This document shows positions 11,150 to 20,314 of a stretch of 64,000 nucleotides of DNA, one piece after another. Every line of letters begins with the position of its first letter. The stretch's first letter is position 1. The translations under genes and the position numbers were made by a program. The notes beneath the pieces were generated by a model. That model saw only the letters and a list, made by a program, of their open reading frames with translations, made no database searches and was not told where the DNA came from. The stretch comes from Candida dubliniensis CD36 (taxonomy: Eukaryota; Ascomycota; Pichiomycetes; Serinales; Debaryomycetaceae), in assembly GCF_000026945.1 (NCBI RefSeq), contig NC_012860.1, positions 1 through 64,000 on the forward strand, in the 5' to 3' direction.

Positions 11150-11930
11150 ATGTGGTGTTAAAAAATCTGTGGTCAAAGAAAATCAGTTTTCAAAGAAAGT
11201 GCTACCAAAGATGTGCTCAAAAAAAAAACCTGCGGTCAAAGAAAAAATCAGTGGTCAAAGAAAATCAGTGGTCAAATCTGTGGTCAAAGAAAAAATGTGT
11301 GCTCAAAGAAAATGTGTGCTCAAAGAAAATCTGCGGTAAAAGAAAATCAGTGCTCAAACAAAATGTGTGCTCAAAAAAACCTGTGGTCAAAGAAAATGTG
11401 CGGTCAAAAATCAGTGCTCAAACAAAATGTGTGGTCAAAATATGTGTGGTCAAAAATCAGTGGTCAAAGAAAATGTGTGCTCATAGAAATTCAGTGCTCA
11501 TGGAAAATGTGTGGTCAAAGAAAATCAGTGGTCAAAGAAAATGTGCGGTCAAAGAAAAATGTGTGGTCAAAGAAAAATGTGTGGTCAAAGAAAATGTGTG
11601 GTCAAAGAAAATCAGTGGTCAAAGAAAATGTGCGGTCAAAGAAAAATGTGTGGTCAAAGAAAATCAGTGGTCAAAGAAAAATGTGTGGTCAAAGAAAAAA
11701 TGTGTGGTCAAAGAAAATCAGTGGTCAAAGAAAAATGTGTGGTCAAAGAAAATCAGTGGTCAAAGAAAATGTGTGGTCAAAGAAAATGTGCGGTCAAACC
11801 TGCGGTCAAAAAATCAGTGCCCTTAAAATCTGCGCTCTTTGGCGCTACCCAAAATGTGGTCAAGCAGAGAAAAAAAATGTGGTCAAAACTCGGCGCTACC
11901 TAAAAACGTGTGGTCAAAGAAAATCATTAA
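11150..11930. repeat. GTGGTCAAAGAAA tandem array
   Basis: Roughly 45 imperfect copies of a 14-18 base unit, consensus TGTGGTCAAAGAAAA, with variants TGCTCAAAGAAAA, GCGGTCAAAGAAAA and CAGTGGTCAAAGAAAA. Because the unit length varies and contains few stops, three overlapping long ORFs (about 130-247 codons, Lys/Gln/Trp/Cys/Val-rich) appear on the plus strand. They have no promoter or domain and I treat them as artefacts of the array. Relatives of the unit reappear singly at 12300-12540 and at about 15133. Confidence 0.8.
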
Positions 11931-12238
11931 TAACTTGCCACACAAAAAGGGTATAACAATGGTTCATTTTCCAAAAGCAAATTCATTGACCTGGCTTACC
12001 ACATGTCAACTATCACTTTACCACCTCTTGCACTGCTCTTTCTGTGCTCTTCCAAAAACGACCAAAAATCGCTGTTTTTCAAAAAATTCTGATTTTTCGG
12101 GTCGTGCGCGCAAAAAAATCATTTTTTCTCTTGCCCCTGAATTTTTAACCTTTTTTTGATGAGCAACAACTCAGTGTATATTAAAGTTATAAACCTAAAA
12201 ACTATATAGTTTATCTCCCTGGGTTATGTAGATTCCTA

Positions 12239-12545
12239 TGGTACCCTTACTTTTGCGCTACCACCTAAATTGGGCAAATTATAAAGTGCTAACAAACATG
12301 TGGTCAAGAAATGTGGTCAAGAAAAAAACATGTGGTCAAGCTAACAAACTTTGTTAGCACATGTGGTCAAAAATGCGCGGGTAGCGGTAGATGGTACCCT
12401 TATTTTTGCGCTACCACCAAAATTGCGCAAATTATAAGTGCTAACAAACATGTGGTCAAGAAATGTGGTCAAGAAAAAAACATGTGGTCAAGCTAACAAA
12501 CTTTGTTAGCACATGTGGTCAAAAATGCGCGGGTAGCGGTAGATG
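12239..12545. repeat. Direct duplication of a ~153-bp block with a palindrome
   Basis: Two copies (about 12239-12392 and 12393-12545) start TGGTACCCTTA and end GCGGGTAGCGGTAGATGG. Each contains ATGTGGTCAAGAAATGTGG and the near-perfect palindrome GCTAACAAACTTTGTTAGC (12340-12358 and 12492-12510; 9-base arms, 1-base spacer). The ATG of the next ORF (12543) lies in the last bases of copy 2. A diverged copy of the end, GCGGCTAGCGGTAGATGG, recurs at about 15146-15163 beyond the copia remnant. Confidence 0.75.
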
Positions 12546-13448
12546 GATAACAGTTTTCAAATTCAAGTCGACGATAAGGTCGAGCACATGTATGTCGCCT
12601 CGTTTAGACTCCCATCCATCTCATTGCGGAGTTGTGTACAATATTTCCGAGAATTTCTCGATCCAAAAGATGAAATTGTTCATGCAAGGATTCCGGTTTT
12701 CTCTCATGAAGTTATGAGTATGAATCCAGGCTATGTTAATGCATATTTTATTCTTAAATTAAAAGGTGATAAAGTTCCTCCGAAGCGAAAAGTGATTTTA
12801 GAACGAAATTATTCGGTGAGAATTCTCACGAATCTTTCCCATTGTGCTTATTGTCACTCCAAATCTCACACTCGTTTACAATGTCCTGAGGCAGGAGAGT
12901 GTAATATATGTGGGAAACTTGGTCACCGTGCTTTGAACTGTGAAAGCCGGAAAAGGCGTAGCCCAGCGGCCGTTCCGATGAATGGACCAGTTAAGATTTT
13001 AACTAAACCATCGGTCGAAACCTCCCAGAAAGTTTCGGGTGATGGTCAATCAAAGGAACATAACGATAGCGCCCCTCTGGGTTTCGTTGATACTATTTTT
13101 GACTCAGATGGAAAGGAAATATTTCATATAGATCCTAATAAATCTTGGACTTTTCACATTTCACAACTCAGGTTAAAGAAAACGGTCCCCTCTAATTATC
13201 TTGTGGCCCCCTCCGAACCAGTTGCTTGGAAACGTTACAAAGATGGGTCTATTCTTGTCGATGTTGTTGCTATCGTGGGTCATCGCAAGGTCGGTCGTGG
13301 ATTTAGATTAGCTGCTCGCCATGCTCCCACAACAACTCATCCTGACGGCGAAATTGTTGAGTATATTGCATCAGCGTTGCTGAGAACCGCCCCGGATTTG
13401 GTTAAAACTTATGTTTCCGCCCATGGTCTTCCAGTTACTTTGAATTAA
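12543..13448 (+). CDS. Chimeric retroelement ORF: zinc knuckles plus chromodomain-like C-terminus
   Basis: This 301-codon ORF is open throughout. Residues about 1-100 followed by two CCHC knuckles (C-A-Y-C-x4-H-x4-C and C-N-I-C-x4-H-x4-C) resemble LINE ORF1/Gag nucleic-acid-binding proteins. The C-terminal 110 residues read T-F-H-I-S-Q-L-R, the end of a gypsy integrase GPY/F region, then a chromodomain-like stretch (V-A-I-V-G-H-R-K-V-G-R-G-F ... A-P-D-L-V-K-T-Y...H-G-L-P) ending at the stop. The aromatic cage residues usual in chromodomains are not visible. No protease, RT or integrase core lies between. A purine tract and an LTR follow 120 bases downstream. I read it as an internally deleted chromovirus-type remnant or chimera. 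The start is uncertain because the first ATG lies in flanking repeat. Confidence 0.55.
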   Translation: MDNSFQIQVDDKVEHMYVASFRLPSISLRSCVQYFREFLDPKDEIVHARIPVFSHEVMSMNPGYVNAYFILKLKGDKVPPKRKVILERNYSVRILTNLSHCAYCHSKSHTRLQCPEAGECNICGKLGHRALNCESRKRRSPAAVPMNGPVKILTKPSVETSQKVSGDGQSKEHNDSAPLGFVDTIFDSDGKEIFHIDPNKSWTFHISQLRLKKTVPSNYLVAPSEPVAWKRYKDGSILVDVVAIVGHRKVGRGFRLAARHAPTTTHPDGEIVEYIASALLRTAPDLVKTYVSAHGLPVTLN

Positions 13449-13575
13449 TTTTCCTATCCTTTTCCAGGTGCTGTTGGTTATTTTTTCTATTTCTATTTCT
13501 TTTCTCCTTCTACTTCAGTCGTTACCTCCTTTGTTCCGGTGGTAAGATATCTCTATTTTCTTTACTAGGGGGGGA

Positions 13576-13702
13576 TGTTAGGTAGTAGAGTCACTTGAAA
13601 CTATTGTGATACATCTTCTAAACTCTAATTCCTCTATAAATAGTTTAGAATTCCTCTTTTATATTTAAGTAAAAAAATAGACACTAACGATCAAATCTAA
13701 CA
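13576..13702 (+). mobile_element. LTR, 127 bp, with upstream polypurine tract
   Basis: The sequence begins TGTTAG and ends CTAACA, a perfect 6-base inverted terminus. It is preceded immediately by the purine tract AGGGGGGGA (13567-13575) and contains TATAAATAG near 13636. These are the marks of a 3' LTR. It abuts the 3' side of the chimeric ORF and is followed at once by broken copia pol, so the gypsy-type element seems to have inserted into, or been joined to, that pol. No matching 5' LTR was seen in the window. Confidence 0.65.
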
Positions 13703-14638
13703 TGTTTTAATTAAAAATGGATTTGAGAGAGTTACTGCAGAATTAGGAATATACATAAAAGAAAATGTCTACTTGGGATTATATGTAGACGAAATATTGA
13801 TAGCTTCTGATTCAATTGTTGAAATGAATAATGTGAAAGAAATGTTACATAAGAATTTTAAAATGCGTGATCTTCATTCTCCAGAAAGATTTTTAGGATT
13901 AAATATTAAGCAAACAGATGAGTCAATTATTATTACACTTCATGACTATATCCAAAAGATGTTAAAAGATTGTGACATGTTAGATGCAAATTCAGTTAAT
14001 TCACCAGCAGATAAGAAGGATGATTTGGAAAAGATAGATTTGTCACCAGTATATGCAAAGTTAACACACCTGAAGAACATCATATGAAAGCAGCAAAAAG
14101 AGTACTTAGATATCTTAAGGGGACAAGCAAATTTGGAATAACTTATAATAATACAGATGGAATACCGGCATTTACTGATCTGGATTGGGGAAATTCAATA
14201 GAAGATAGACGTTCTATTTCAGGTTATCTCATCAAACTTGGAGGTGGTGCTATTAGCTGGCGTGTGAAGAAACAACCCACAGTTGCTTTGTCTTCAACCG
14301 AAGCAGAGTACTTGGGTATGACTGAAATTGTTAAAGAAATCATGTGGCTTCTCCAGGTACTTGAAAAGACTGATGTTGAAGTGGAATTGCCTTTGATTAT
14401 CTATGCTGATAACCAGTCAGCAATAGCACTCGGAAAGCATCCGGTGCAACATGCTCGTACAAAGCATATTGATATCAGGCACCACTTTATCAGGGAAAAG
14501 GAGAATGCTGGGTTGATAAAATTTGTGTATATTTCTACTCACAAGATGGAAGCAGATCTTCTTACCAAGGTGTTGTCCAGTACTGTTTTTAAACGGCTTA
14601 GAGATATGACTGGATTGAAATATCAAGAATTGCATTAA
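13684..14638 (+). pseudogene. Copia-type pol remnant (RT 3' half and RNase H)
   Basis: The open frame resumes just after the LTR with the RT catalytic box as Y-V-D-E (usual: YVDD) near 13777. It continues to about 14055, where the segment normally holding G-S-L...T-R-P-D is lost and the frame shifts. It then reads T-P-E-E-H-H-M-K-A-A-K-R-V-L-R-Y-L to the RNase H domain (D-L-D-W...E-A-E-Y-L...A-D-N-Q-S-A...H-I-D-I-R-H-H) and a stop at 14638. Gag, protease, integrase and the RT 5' half are absent. It is clearly different from the complete element at 15365-20691 and closer to the classical Ty5/copia C-terminus. Confidence 0.85.
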
Positions 14639-14645
14639 GGGGAAG

Positions 14646-15111
14646 TGCTGAATAGTAAACTAATGCAAATACTTGATCATGTGAAAACTTGATAAGGTTA
14701 TACTGGTCATGAGGTAACCACTTGAATATTGTTAAGTGAATATTGTTAAGAGAATAGTTGTCATTGTGAATATAAATTGTGACATTGTTACTTAGTTGAC
14801 CATAGTTGTCATTGTGAATATAAATTGTGACATTGTTACTTGATTAACCCCGCTTAAGGGATGAAATCTGAGAGTGGTTTAGAAAGAGAAAGGTAGATTA
14901 TAGATATTATAAAATCTTCCTTAGAGACTAACCACTAGGAATCTTTTGATGATTTCTTAAAAAAAAAAAGAATTAATAACAATAATTACAATACATATTG
15001 AACTAGTTACTGTTATCATCAATTCAATATGTCAGAGAACAATCCTGACACTTCTACAAATACATCTGCTAGTGCTGATCATTTGCAATCATTGGTGGAT
15101 GCTCAATCTCA
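14646..15111 (+). mobile_element. Probable LTR of the copia remnant, containing a Gag start
   Basis: A purine tract AAGGGGAAG (14637-14645) overlaps the pol stop and is followed by TGCTGAATAG, a plausible LTR start. A 40-base unit is duplicated inside (14754-14793 and 14802-14841). At 15029 an ATG opens a 30-codon frame (M-S-E-N-N-P-D-T-S-T...) ending at 15121. In Ty1 the Gag start lies inside the LTR, so this is probably the same arrangement, with the LTR ending near ...CAATCTCA at 15111. The 3' limit is uncertain, and a pol-LTR-gag tandem junction is the alternative. Confidence 0.45.
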
Positions 15112-15364
15112 AGTGACCTGAACTCAAGACTTCTGGTCAAAAATGTGCGGCTAGCGGTAGATGGAGATAGCCGGTAACACCAAGCAGGGAACGTGGTGCT
15201 CATTGTCGAGAACAACAGTATATAAGTAAGTAGTTTTTCCCAGTTCTAATTTGGGTCAGGTATAGAGGGCGGACGAGGCAGGCAAGAACCCAATTACAAC
15301 ACGTTATAGTAGAAATATATATGTTAACTAAGCTACACGACTATAACCGCTCACACACAACTTG

Positions 15365-15741
15365 TGTTCGCTGGTGAGCAATTTTCCATCTAATTTACCC
15401 GACACTGATGGAAATTTTATTCTCGACGCTCGAGGTCAGGAGTGAAAAAATTTTCACGGAGAAAATTATTTTCATCATCATTTTTTATAAGAAGGGAGGT
15501 TCTAGTGTTAGAGAATAGATAGCGAACACCTGGTATTCTCAAGGTAGATTTAGATTGAAGAAAATATTAGTTATATTACTTTTATACTTGATCAATAAAT
15601 TTTCTTTATATATTTAAATTCTTGGTATTGTCTAACTAAGTAGAAACCAAAGGACATACTTTGCATATTTAAGATATATTTAGTGCCGATTACCTGTGAC
15701 ATTTCCTTAGTGACTGTTTCGCGAACGCTGGCAACCGAACA
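15365..15741 (+). repeat. 5' LTR
   Basis: 377 bases, TGTTCG...CGAACA, identical to the 3' LTR. It is preceded by the target duplication ACTTG. The motif GCGAACAC recurs inside the LTR, echoing the ends. R/U5 limits cannot be set from sequence alone. Confidence 0.93.
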
Positions 15742-15752
15742 GATTAGAAGCT
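15742..15752 (+). promoter_or_regulatory. Primer-binding site, half-tRNA-Arg(UCU) type
   Basis: Directly after the LTR the sequence is GATTAGAAGCTT. Its first nine bases are complementary to CTTCTAATC, the anticodon loop and 3' stem arm of a tRNA-Arg(UCU). Some copia-group elements prime from an internally cut tRNA rather than from its CCA end, and Candida Tca2 is reported to use tRNA-Arg. Priming from a cleaved tRNA-Arg(UCU) is therefore the likely mechanism (inference). Confidence 0.6.
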
Positions 15753-15929
15753 TGCAAATCTTACGTTTATTCATCGTATTCGAGAATAAAACAAAGATTA
15801 ATACAGTATTCATTTTGGAATAAATAAGTTGCTAATTGGTAAGGAAAATCTATTGGTTTAATCGTTAATACTTGCTGGTATAATCACTCCAAGAGTTCAA
15901 ATACAAAGCTAAACAGATATCGAATCAAA

Positions 15930-16871
15930 ATGGCTGGATTTAGCGATGATGATCTCAGACAAATGATGGGTACACTTTCCATTTTGGTAGCAGATTCTAA
16001 GAGAGAAATTGGTCAGTTACATGAAAAATTGGAACACAATGGTGAAACCAAATATCAATCTTTGGAAACATACATCAACTCAAAGTATACAACTACTATT
16101 AAGTCTTTCGAAAAATTGAAATATTTGGACATCGATGATCCAGAATTGGTTAACTCCTGGATTATTTGTTTTAACCAAGTTAAAAGGTTGCATCCTCAAG
16201 TTTTTGATGCATTCATGAACGCAAAAAGCGAAGATGAAATTGGAATTGAAAAACTCCAATACACTCCTTACACTGGTAAACAATTGAATGATATGATGAG
16301 AATTTTCTATATGAGGATTTCCGAATTAATAGAAAGGAAAGTTGATCCTAATGTTTCGAGAGAAATAGATAACGGAGAAACAAAATTTGCTCCAAACTTG
16401 TTTAAGAAGGTTTATGAAATGATTATTTCAAAACCTGATGTATCCGCTGCTGAAAGAATTGGACATGCTTTATTCAAGTTACAATCGAAGCTGAGAGAAC
16501 TTGAAAGAGATTCAACATACTTGTTATGTCAACATTTACAGACTCAAGAACACCAACATGATGATTTAATCTATAAATTTCTTATCGGAGGGGTATCTCC
16601 ATGGTACTTACACCTGCAAATTTATTTACTGTCATACAAACTTGGAACATCAAATTTGTTTTTAGAGGTCTATGCAAGACATTATGAATTGTACAAAGCC
16701 GATCCTAATTACAAATTACCGGATATTATGACATTATTGAATGAAATAAGATCAAACAGAGATTATTCTAAAGTGGTCAATGCTGCTAAAAAAGGCAGCA
16801 CAAGTCAAGAATGTTTCCGCGAAGAGCAACAAAAGGTTACGCCGTCATTACTAGATCAACTAGTAGACTAA
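15930..16871 (+). CDS. Gag of the copia element
   Basis: 313 codons from ATG 15930 to TAA 16869-16871, uninterrupted. It is helical and charged (M-A-G-F-S-D-D-D-L-R..., later K-L-R-E-L-E-R-D), as expected for a capsid protein. It lacks the C-terminal CCHC zinc knuckle and contains few cysteines. The missing knuckle and the abrupt C-terminus (L-L-D-Q-L-V-D) suggest that the deletion which removed protease and integrase also took the end of Gag. The 188-base leader between LTR and ATG carries the primer site. The next ORF is in the same phase directly after the stop, so Gag-Pol would be made by readthrough of this UAA. Confidence 0.8.
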   Translation: MAGFSDDDLRQMMGTLSILVADSKREIGQLHEKLEHNGETKYQSLETYINSKYTTTIKSFEKLKYLDIDDPELVNSWIICFNQVKRLHPQVFDAFMNAKSEDEIGIEKLQYTPYTGKQLNDMMRIFYMRISELIERKVDPNVSREIDNGETKFAPNLFKKVYEMIISKPDVSAAERIGHALFKLQSKLRELERDSTYLLCQHLQTQEHQHDDLIYKFLIGGVSPWYLHLQIYLLSYKLGTSNLFLEVYARHYELYKADPNYKLPDIMTLLNEIRSNRDYSKVVNAAKKGSTSQECFREEQQKVTPSLLDQLVD

Positions 16872-19800
16872 TTGCATCGAAAAAAGTCATTAACGATTAT
16901 GTCACATATGTCTGAGAGTAACTCCATTACATATGATGACACATTCTTATCACCTTTGGATAACCCAAATATCCACACAACCATCCATGAGAGACGAGAA
17001 GACATAGAACATGTCATAAATGAGAACCGTCCAAATGCAACATTTGAAAATCATGTCGAACCTCCTCGTACAATTTCATCGTCGGGAATTATCGATCATA
17101 CAAACTTTAGACATAGAGCTGATCCCACCTGGCAAGTTATCCCTGATGCTGTCAACCATCACATAACAACAACTGTACAGACACCTGATCATGGGGTGTC
17201 AGAAACCATGATCACTACTCCACACCAACTACCACGATCTGGGGAGGGTAATTACCCCGGGCAACAGGTGCGCACCGAGGAGATTGGGAATTCTCGAGAT
17301 CGCGGGCCTATCAACCTAAATACTACGATCGATCTAGGTGTAAACGATGAAAGCTACGATAACCATGATACATTGACGAATAAACATGATTCCCAGAATT
17401 CTGAAATGATCACACCACCATCTTTTCCAAATACTGAATTAGAATATCAACACGATATCAGTTCAGGGGAGATGTCGTTATTGCAAACGAATATTGAAGC
17501 AGATAACGAATTGAACACAAATGAAGTGAGGTTAAATGAAACAATGAAGGAAAATAACTTCACTCAACAAGAACAATTCCATGGGAAATTATCGGATGAA
17601 ACTGAAACCGAAGAAGAATCATCCACAGATGAAGAGTCATCTGAAGAAAATAACCAAACTGGAATTAATAAACAATTTCCACGACAAGAAGAGAGGATAG
17701 TTGAAAGAGTTCAAAGCGAAAACGACACACAAGTCACACAAAATGAAGAACCAATCAATAATGAAACTCAAAGTGGAAATAAACAACGTATGCCATGGTA
17801 TGAAAATGGCAACGATGAAAACTTAAGTGAAGATGGAAAGTATACTTCACATGAATTAAGAATGGGCACTTTCGAAAACAACGGAAAAAGAAAAAACTAC
17901 CCAAACCATAATGAATCAAATATGGAAACTTATATTAGTAGTGAAACAATCATGGAACCCAAGAATACAGAAGAAAGAGAATCCCACGAGTCAGATAATA
18001 ACCAACTGGATAGTCACGTCAATCAAAAAAGGTTGGAAGATGATGCCCAAATGGTAAACTATCCAAGTACTTCTCAAAGAAAAGCAAAATTTTTATCACC
18101 AGACTTCAATCAAACACATGATGAGATTGAACAATTCATGGCAGACATCAATGAAGAATCATTAGAAGAATATGATGGAATTCTGAGTTTGGAAAATGTA
18201 TTGGCAGATTCTGAAGATACATTGGATAAAGAACTAGAAATAAATGAAGACAGTGGAAGGATTGAATCTATTGCTGATAGAGTGAGAAAAAGAAGAGGTA
18301 TAGAAGGTGCACCATTTGATAAATATTTAAAGAAAGATGATAAAAGTTTTGGATCAATAAAAAGTCAGAAGAAATCTAATGCGCAATTGGACGATGAACT
18401 TGGAACACCAGTGTCTACTCTTAGAGGCATTCCATTCAGATTGAGAGATGGAAGATCAAGTTTCTTTCCACCATATAAGACGAAATTTGGAAGAAACGTA
18501 CATCCACCCAAAAGATATCTAAATGCGATTGTCAAGAAAATAGATTACAATAGCAAAGAATGGCGTCAAAGTATGAAAGAAGAAATAGACAAATTCAAAG
18601 CAAATAATGTTTACACAATTGCCAAAACACCCAAAGACGTAGTTCCATTACGAACAATGTGGGTTCATACATACAAAACAAATGATATGAAAAAACATCA
18701 CTACAAGAGTAGATGTGTAGTTTTAGGGAACCATATGGTCGAACATAGAGACTATAACCCTTTTGCCATTTCTTCTCCAGTGGTTGACCTCACAAGTATC
18801 AGATTATTAACCATCATTGCAGTGGAACATAATTTGTGCATACATCAATTAGATATTGCTTCTGCTTATTTAAATGCTCATTTAGAGAACGGAAGGAACT
18901 TGTACGTCCAGCCACCTCGCGGGTTTGAATTAGAACCAGGATACTGTTGGAGTCTTAACAAGTCAGTTTATGGACTTAAGCAAAGCGCACATAATTGGTA
19001 CGATCACTTCAAAACTGTTCTTCTACTCAATGGTTTAAAGCAAACACTACACAATGATGGAATATTTTGGAAAAATTGTGAGAATGATGGAGTATTATAT
19101 GTGAGTGTGTATGTCGATGACGTTTTTATGATTGGTAGTACTGATGAGATTATTAAAGAATTTGTTACTATGTTGGAAAAATATTTCCACTTACAGTATT
19201 TTGGTGAAGCGACCGAATATTTGGGGATACAGTTCAAACGTACTCCCGATGGTTATACATTAGATCAAATACCATTTTTGGAAAAATTAATTTCAACATT
19301 CAACATTCAAGATAGTTACGGAAAAGATGTCCCTATTATCCCAAAAGATGTTAACGTTGTTAAAAAATTGAGAAAATCAAATCAAATAAATGACTTCATA
19401 AAGTTGGAAAAACCTCAAAGAATGATTAATTCATTGTCAAAAACAAAATACATTGATGACTATGAAATGAGTAACAGACATGATTTCAAAACATCACCAC
19501 AAGCTGAACCCTTAAGCGCAAAAGGAAAGAAATTATATCAATCCGCTGTTGGACTGCTCCTATGGGCGACGTTGAACACGCGTCCGGACTTGTCGTTTTC
19601 AGTGAACAGACTTGGTTCACAGTGTGCAAATCCAAATGTCGACGATTGGAAAAGATTGATGTATTGCTTACGGTATATTAAGAAAAACATGGACTTGAAG
19701 CTCGAATATAAACGAGGTAGATTAAACAAGAATTCGAAGGATTTTACAATTGAATGTTTCTCAGATGCATCATTTGCACCAGATTTGGATAGAAAATCGA

Positions 19801-20288
19801 TAACAGGGACAAGCATTTTTATAAATGGTAACCTAGTTAATTGGGCAACCAAGAAACAAAAAATCATAACTCACAGTTCAGCTGCTTGTGAAATGCTTGC
19901 GTTAAATTATACTATATTAAAGGCGTTTGAGTTGAGAAACACCATTGAAGATCTAGATTTGAAGGTAAGGAATGTACATGTACATGAGGACAATCAAGCG
20001 GTAATTACCATATTAAAGAATGATAATTTCCACCCACATAGACCAATTGATATTTGTTATAAATACCTCAGACAAAAGTTGAAAGACGGTTATTTCTCAA
20101 TATCTTATGTTGAATCTAGGGATAATTTAGCCGACTCATTCACAAAAGCTTTAGGAAGAAACCAATTAATTGAACATACTAAAAGGATTAAGGAAAGGAA
20201 AGATTATAACGATAATGCTACACTGATAGTGGATGTTAGGACGCTCGATGAGATTAAGATAAACCAGAAATTGGAACATCACGATTAA
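16872..20288 (+). CDS. Pol of the copia element: acidic linker, RT, RNase H
   Basis: 1138 codons in phase with Gag, separated only by TAA. The first ATG in frame is 16899. Residues about 1-555 are an acidic Glu/Asn/Ser-rich linker without recognised domain or cysteine. RT follows, with W-R-Q-S-M-K-E-E-I, Q-L-D-I-A-S-A-Y-L-N, V-Y-G-L-K-Q and the catalytic Y-V-D-D (residues 747-750). RNase H follows with F-S-D-A-S, S-A-A-C-E-M, H-E-D-N-Q-A and R-D-N-L-A-D, so D-E-D-D is intact. A CTG codon at 19554-19556 occupies the serine of the conserved G-S-L motif, showing adaptation to CUG=Ser. RT and RNase H look active. A typical copia pol would also carry protease and integrase, absent here. Confidence 0.85.
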   Translation: MHRKKSLTIMSHMSESNSITYDDTFLSPLDNPNIHTTIHERREDIEHVINENRPNATFENHVEPPRTISSSGIIDHTNFRHRADPTWQVIPDAVNHHITTTVQTPDHGVSETMITTPHQLPRSGEGNYPGQQVRTEEIGNSRDRGPINLNTTIDLGVNDESYDNHDTLTNKHDSQNSEMITPPSFPNTELEYQHDISSGEMSLLQTNIEADNELNTNEVRLNETMKENNFTQQEQFHGKLSDETETEEESSTDEESSEENNQTGINKQFPRQEERIVERVQSENDTQVTQNEEPINNETQSGNKQRMPWYENGNDENLSEDGKYTSHELRMGTFENNGKRKNYPNHNESNMETYISSETIMEPKNTEERESHESDNNQLDSHVNQKRLEDDAQMVNYPSTSQRKAKFLSPDFNQTHDEIEQFMADINEESLEEYDGILSLENVLADSEDTLDKELEINEDSGRIESIADRVRKRRGIEGAPFDKYLKKDDKSFGSIKSQKKSNAQLDDELGTPVSTLRGIPFRLRDGRSSFFPPYKTKFGRNVHPPKRYLNAIVKKIDYNSKEWRQSMKEEIDKFKANNVYTIAKTPKDVVPLRTMWVHTYKTNDMKKHHYKSRCVVLGNHMVEHRDYNPFAISSPVVDLTSIRLLTIIAVEHNLCIHQLDIASAYLNAHLENGRNLYVQPPRGFELEPGYCWSLNKSVYGLKQSAHNWYDHFKTVLLLNGLKQTLHNDGIFWKNCENDGVLYVSVYVDDVFMIGSTDEIIKEFVTMLEKYFHLQYFGEATEYLGIQFKRTPDGYTLDQIPFLEKLISTFNIQDSYGKDVPIIPKDVNVVKKLRKSNQINDFIKLEKPQRMINSLSKTKYIDDYEMSNRHDFKTSPQAEPLSAKGKKLYQSAVGLLLWATLNTRPDLSFSVNRLGSQCANPNVDDWKRLMYCLRYIKKNMDLKLEYKRGRLNKNSKDFTIECFSDASFAPDLDRKSITGTSIFINGNLVNWATKKQKIITHSSAACEMLALNYTILKAFELRNTIEDLDLKVRNVHVHEDNQAVITILKNDNFHPHRPIDICYKYLRQKLKDGYFSISYVESRDNLADSFTKALGRNQLIEHTKRIKERKDYNDNATLIVDVRTLDEIKINQKLEHHD

Positions 20289-20307
20289 TTTGCTGTTTAG
20301 CTTAATC

Positions 20308-20314
20308 AGGGGAG
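20308..20314 (+). promoter_or_regulatory. Polypurine tract
   Basis: AGGGGAG lies immediately before the 3' LTR, the usual plus-strand primer position. Confidence 0.75.

Noticed and set aside
11150..11930. CRISPR-like array
   Set aside because: Units are contiguous and irregular without distinct spacers, in a eukaryotic context.
11137..11956. Three long overlapping Lys/Gln/Cys/Trp-rich ORFs
   Set aside because: They are by-products of the GTGGTCAAAGAAA array in three frames; no promoter, domain or non-repetitive sequence.
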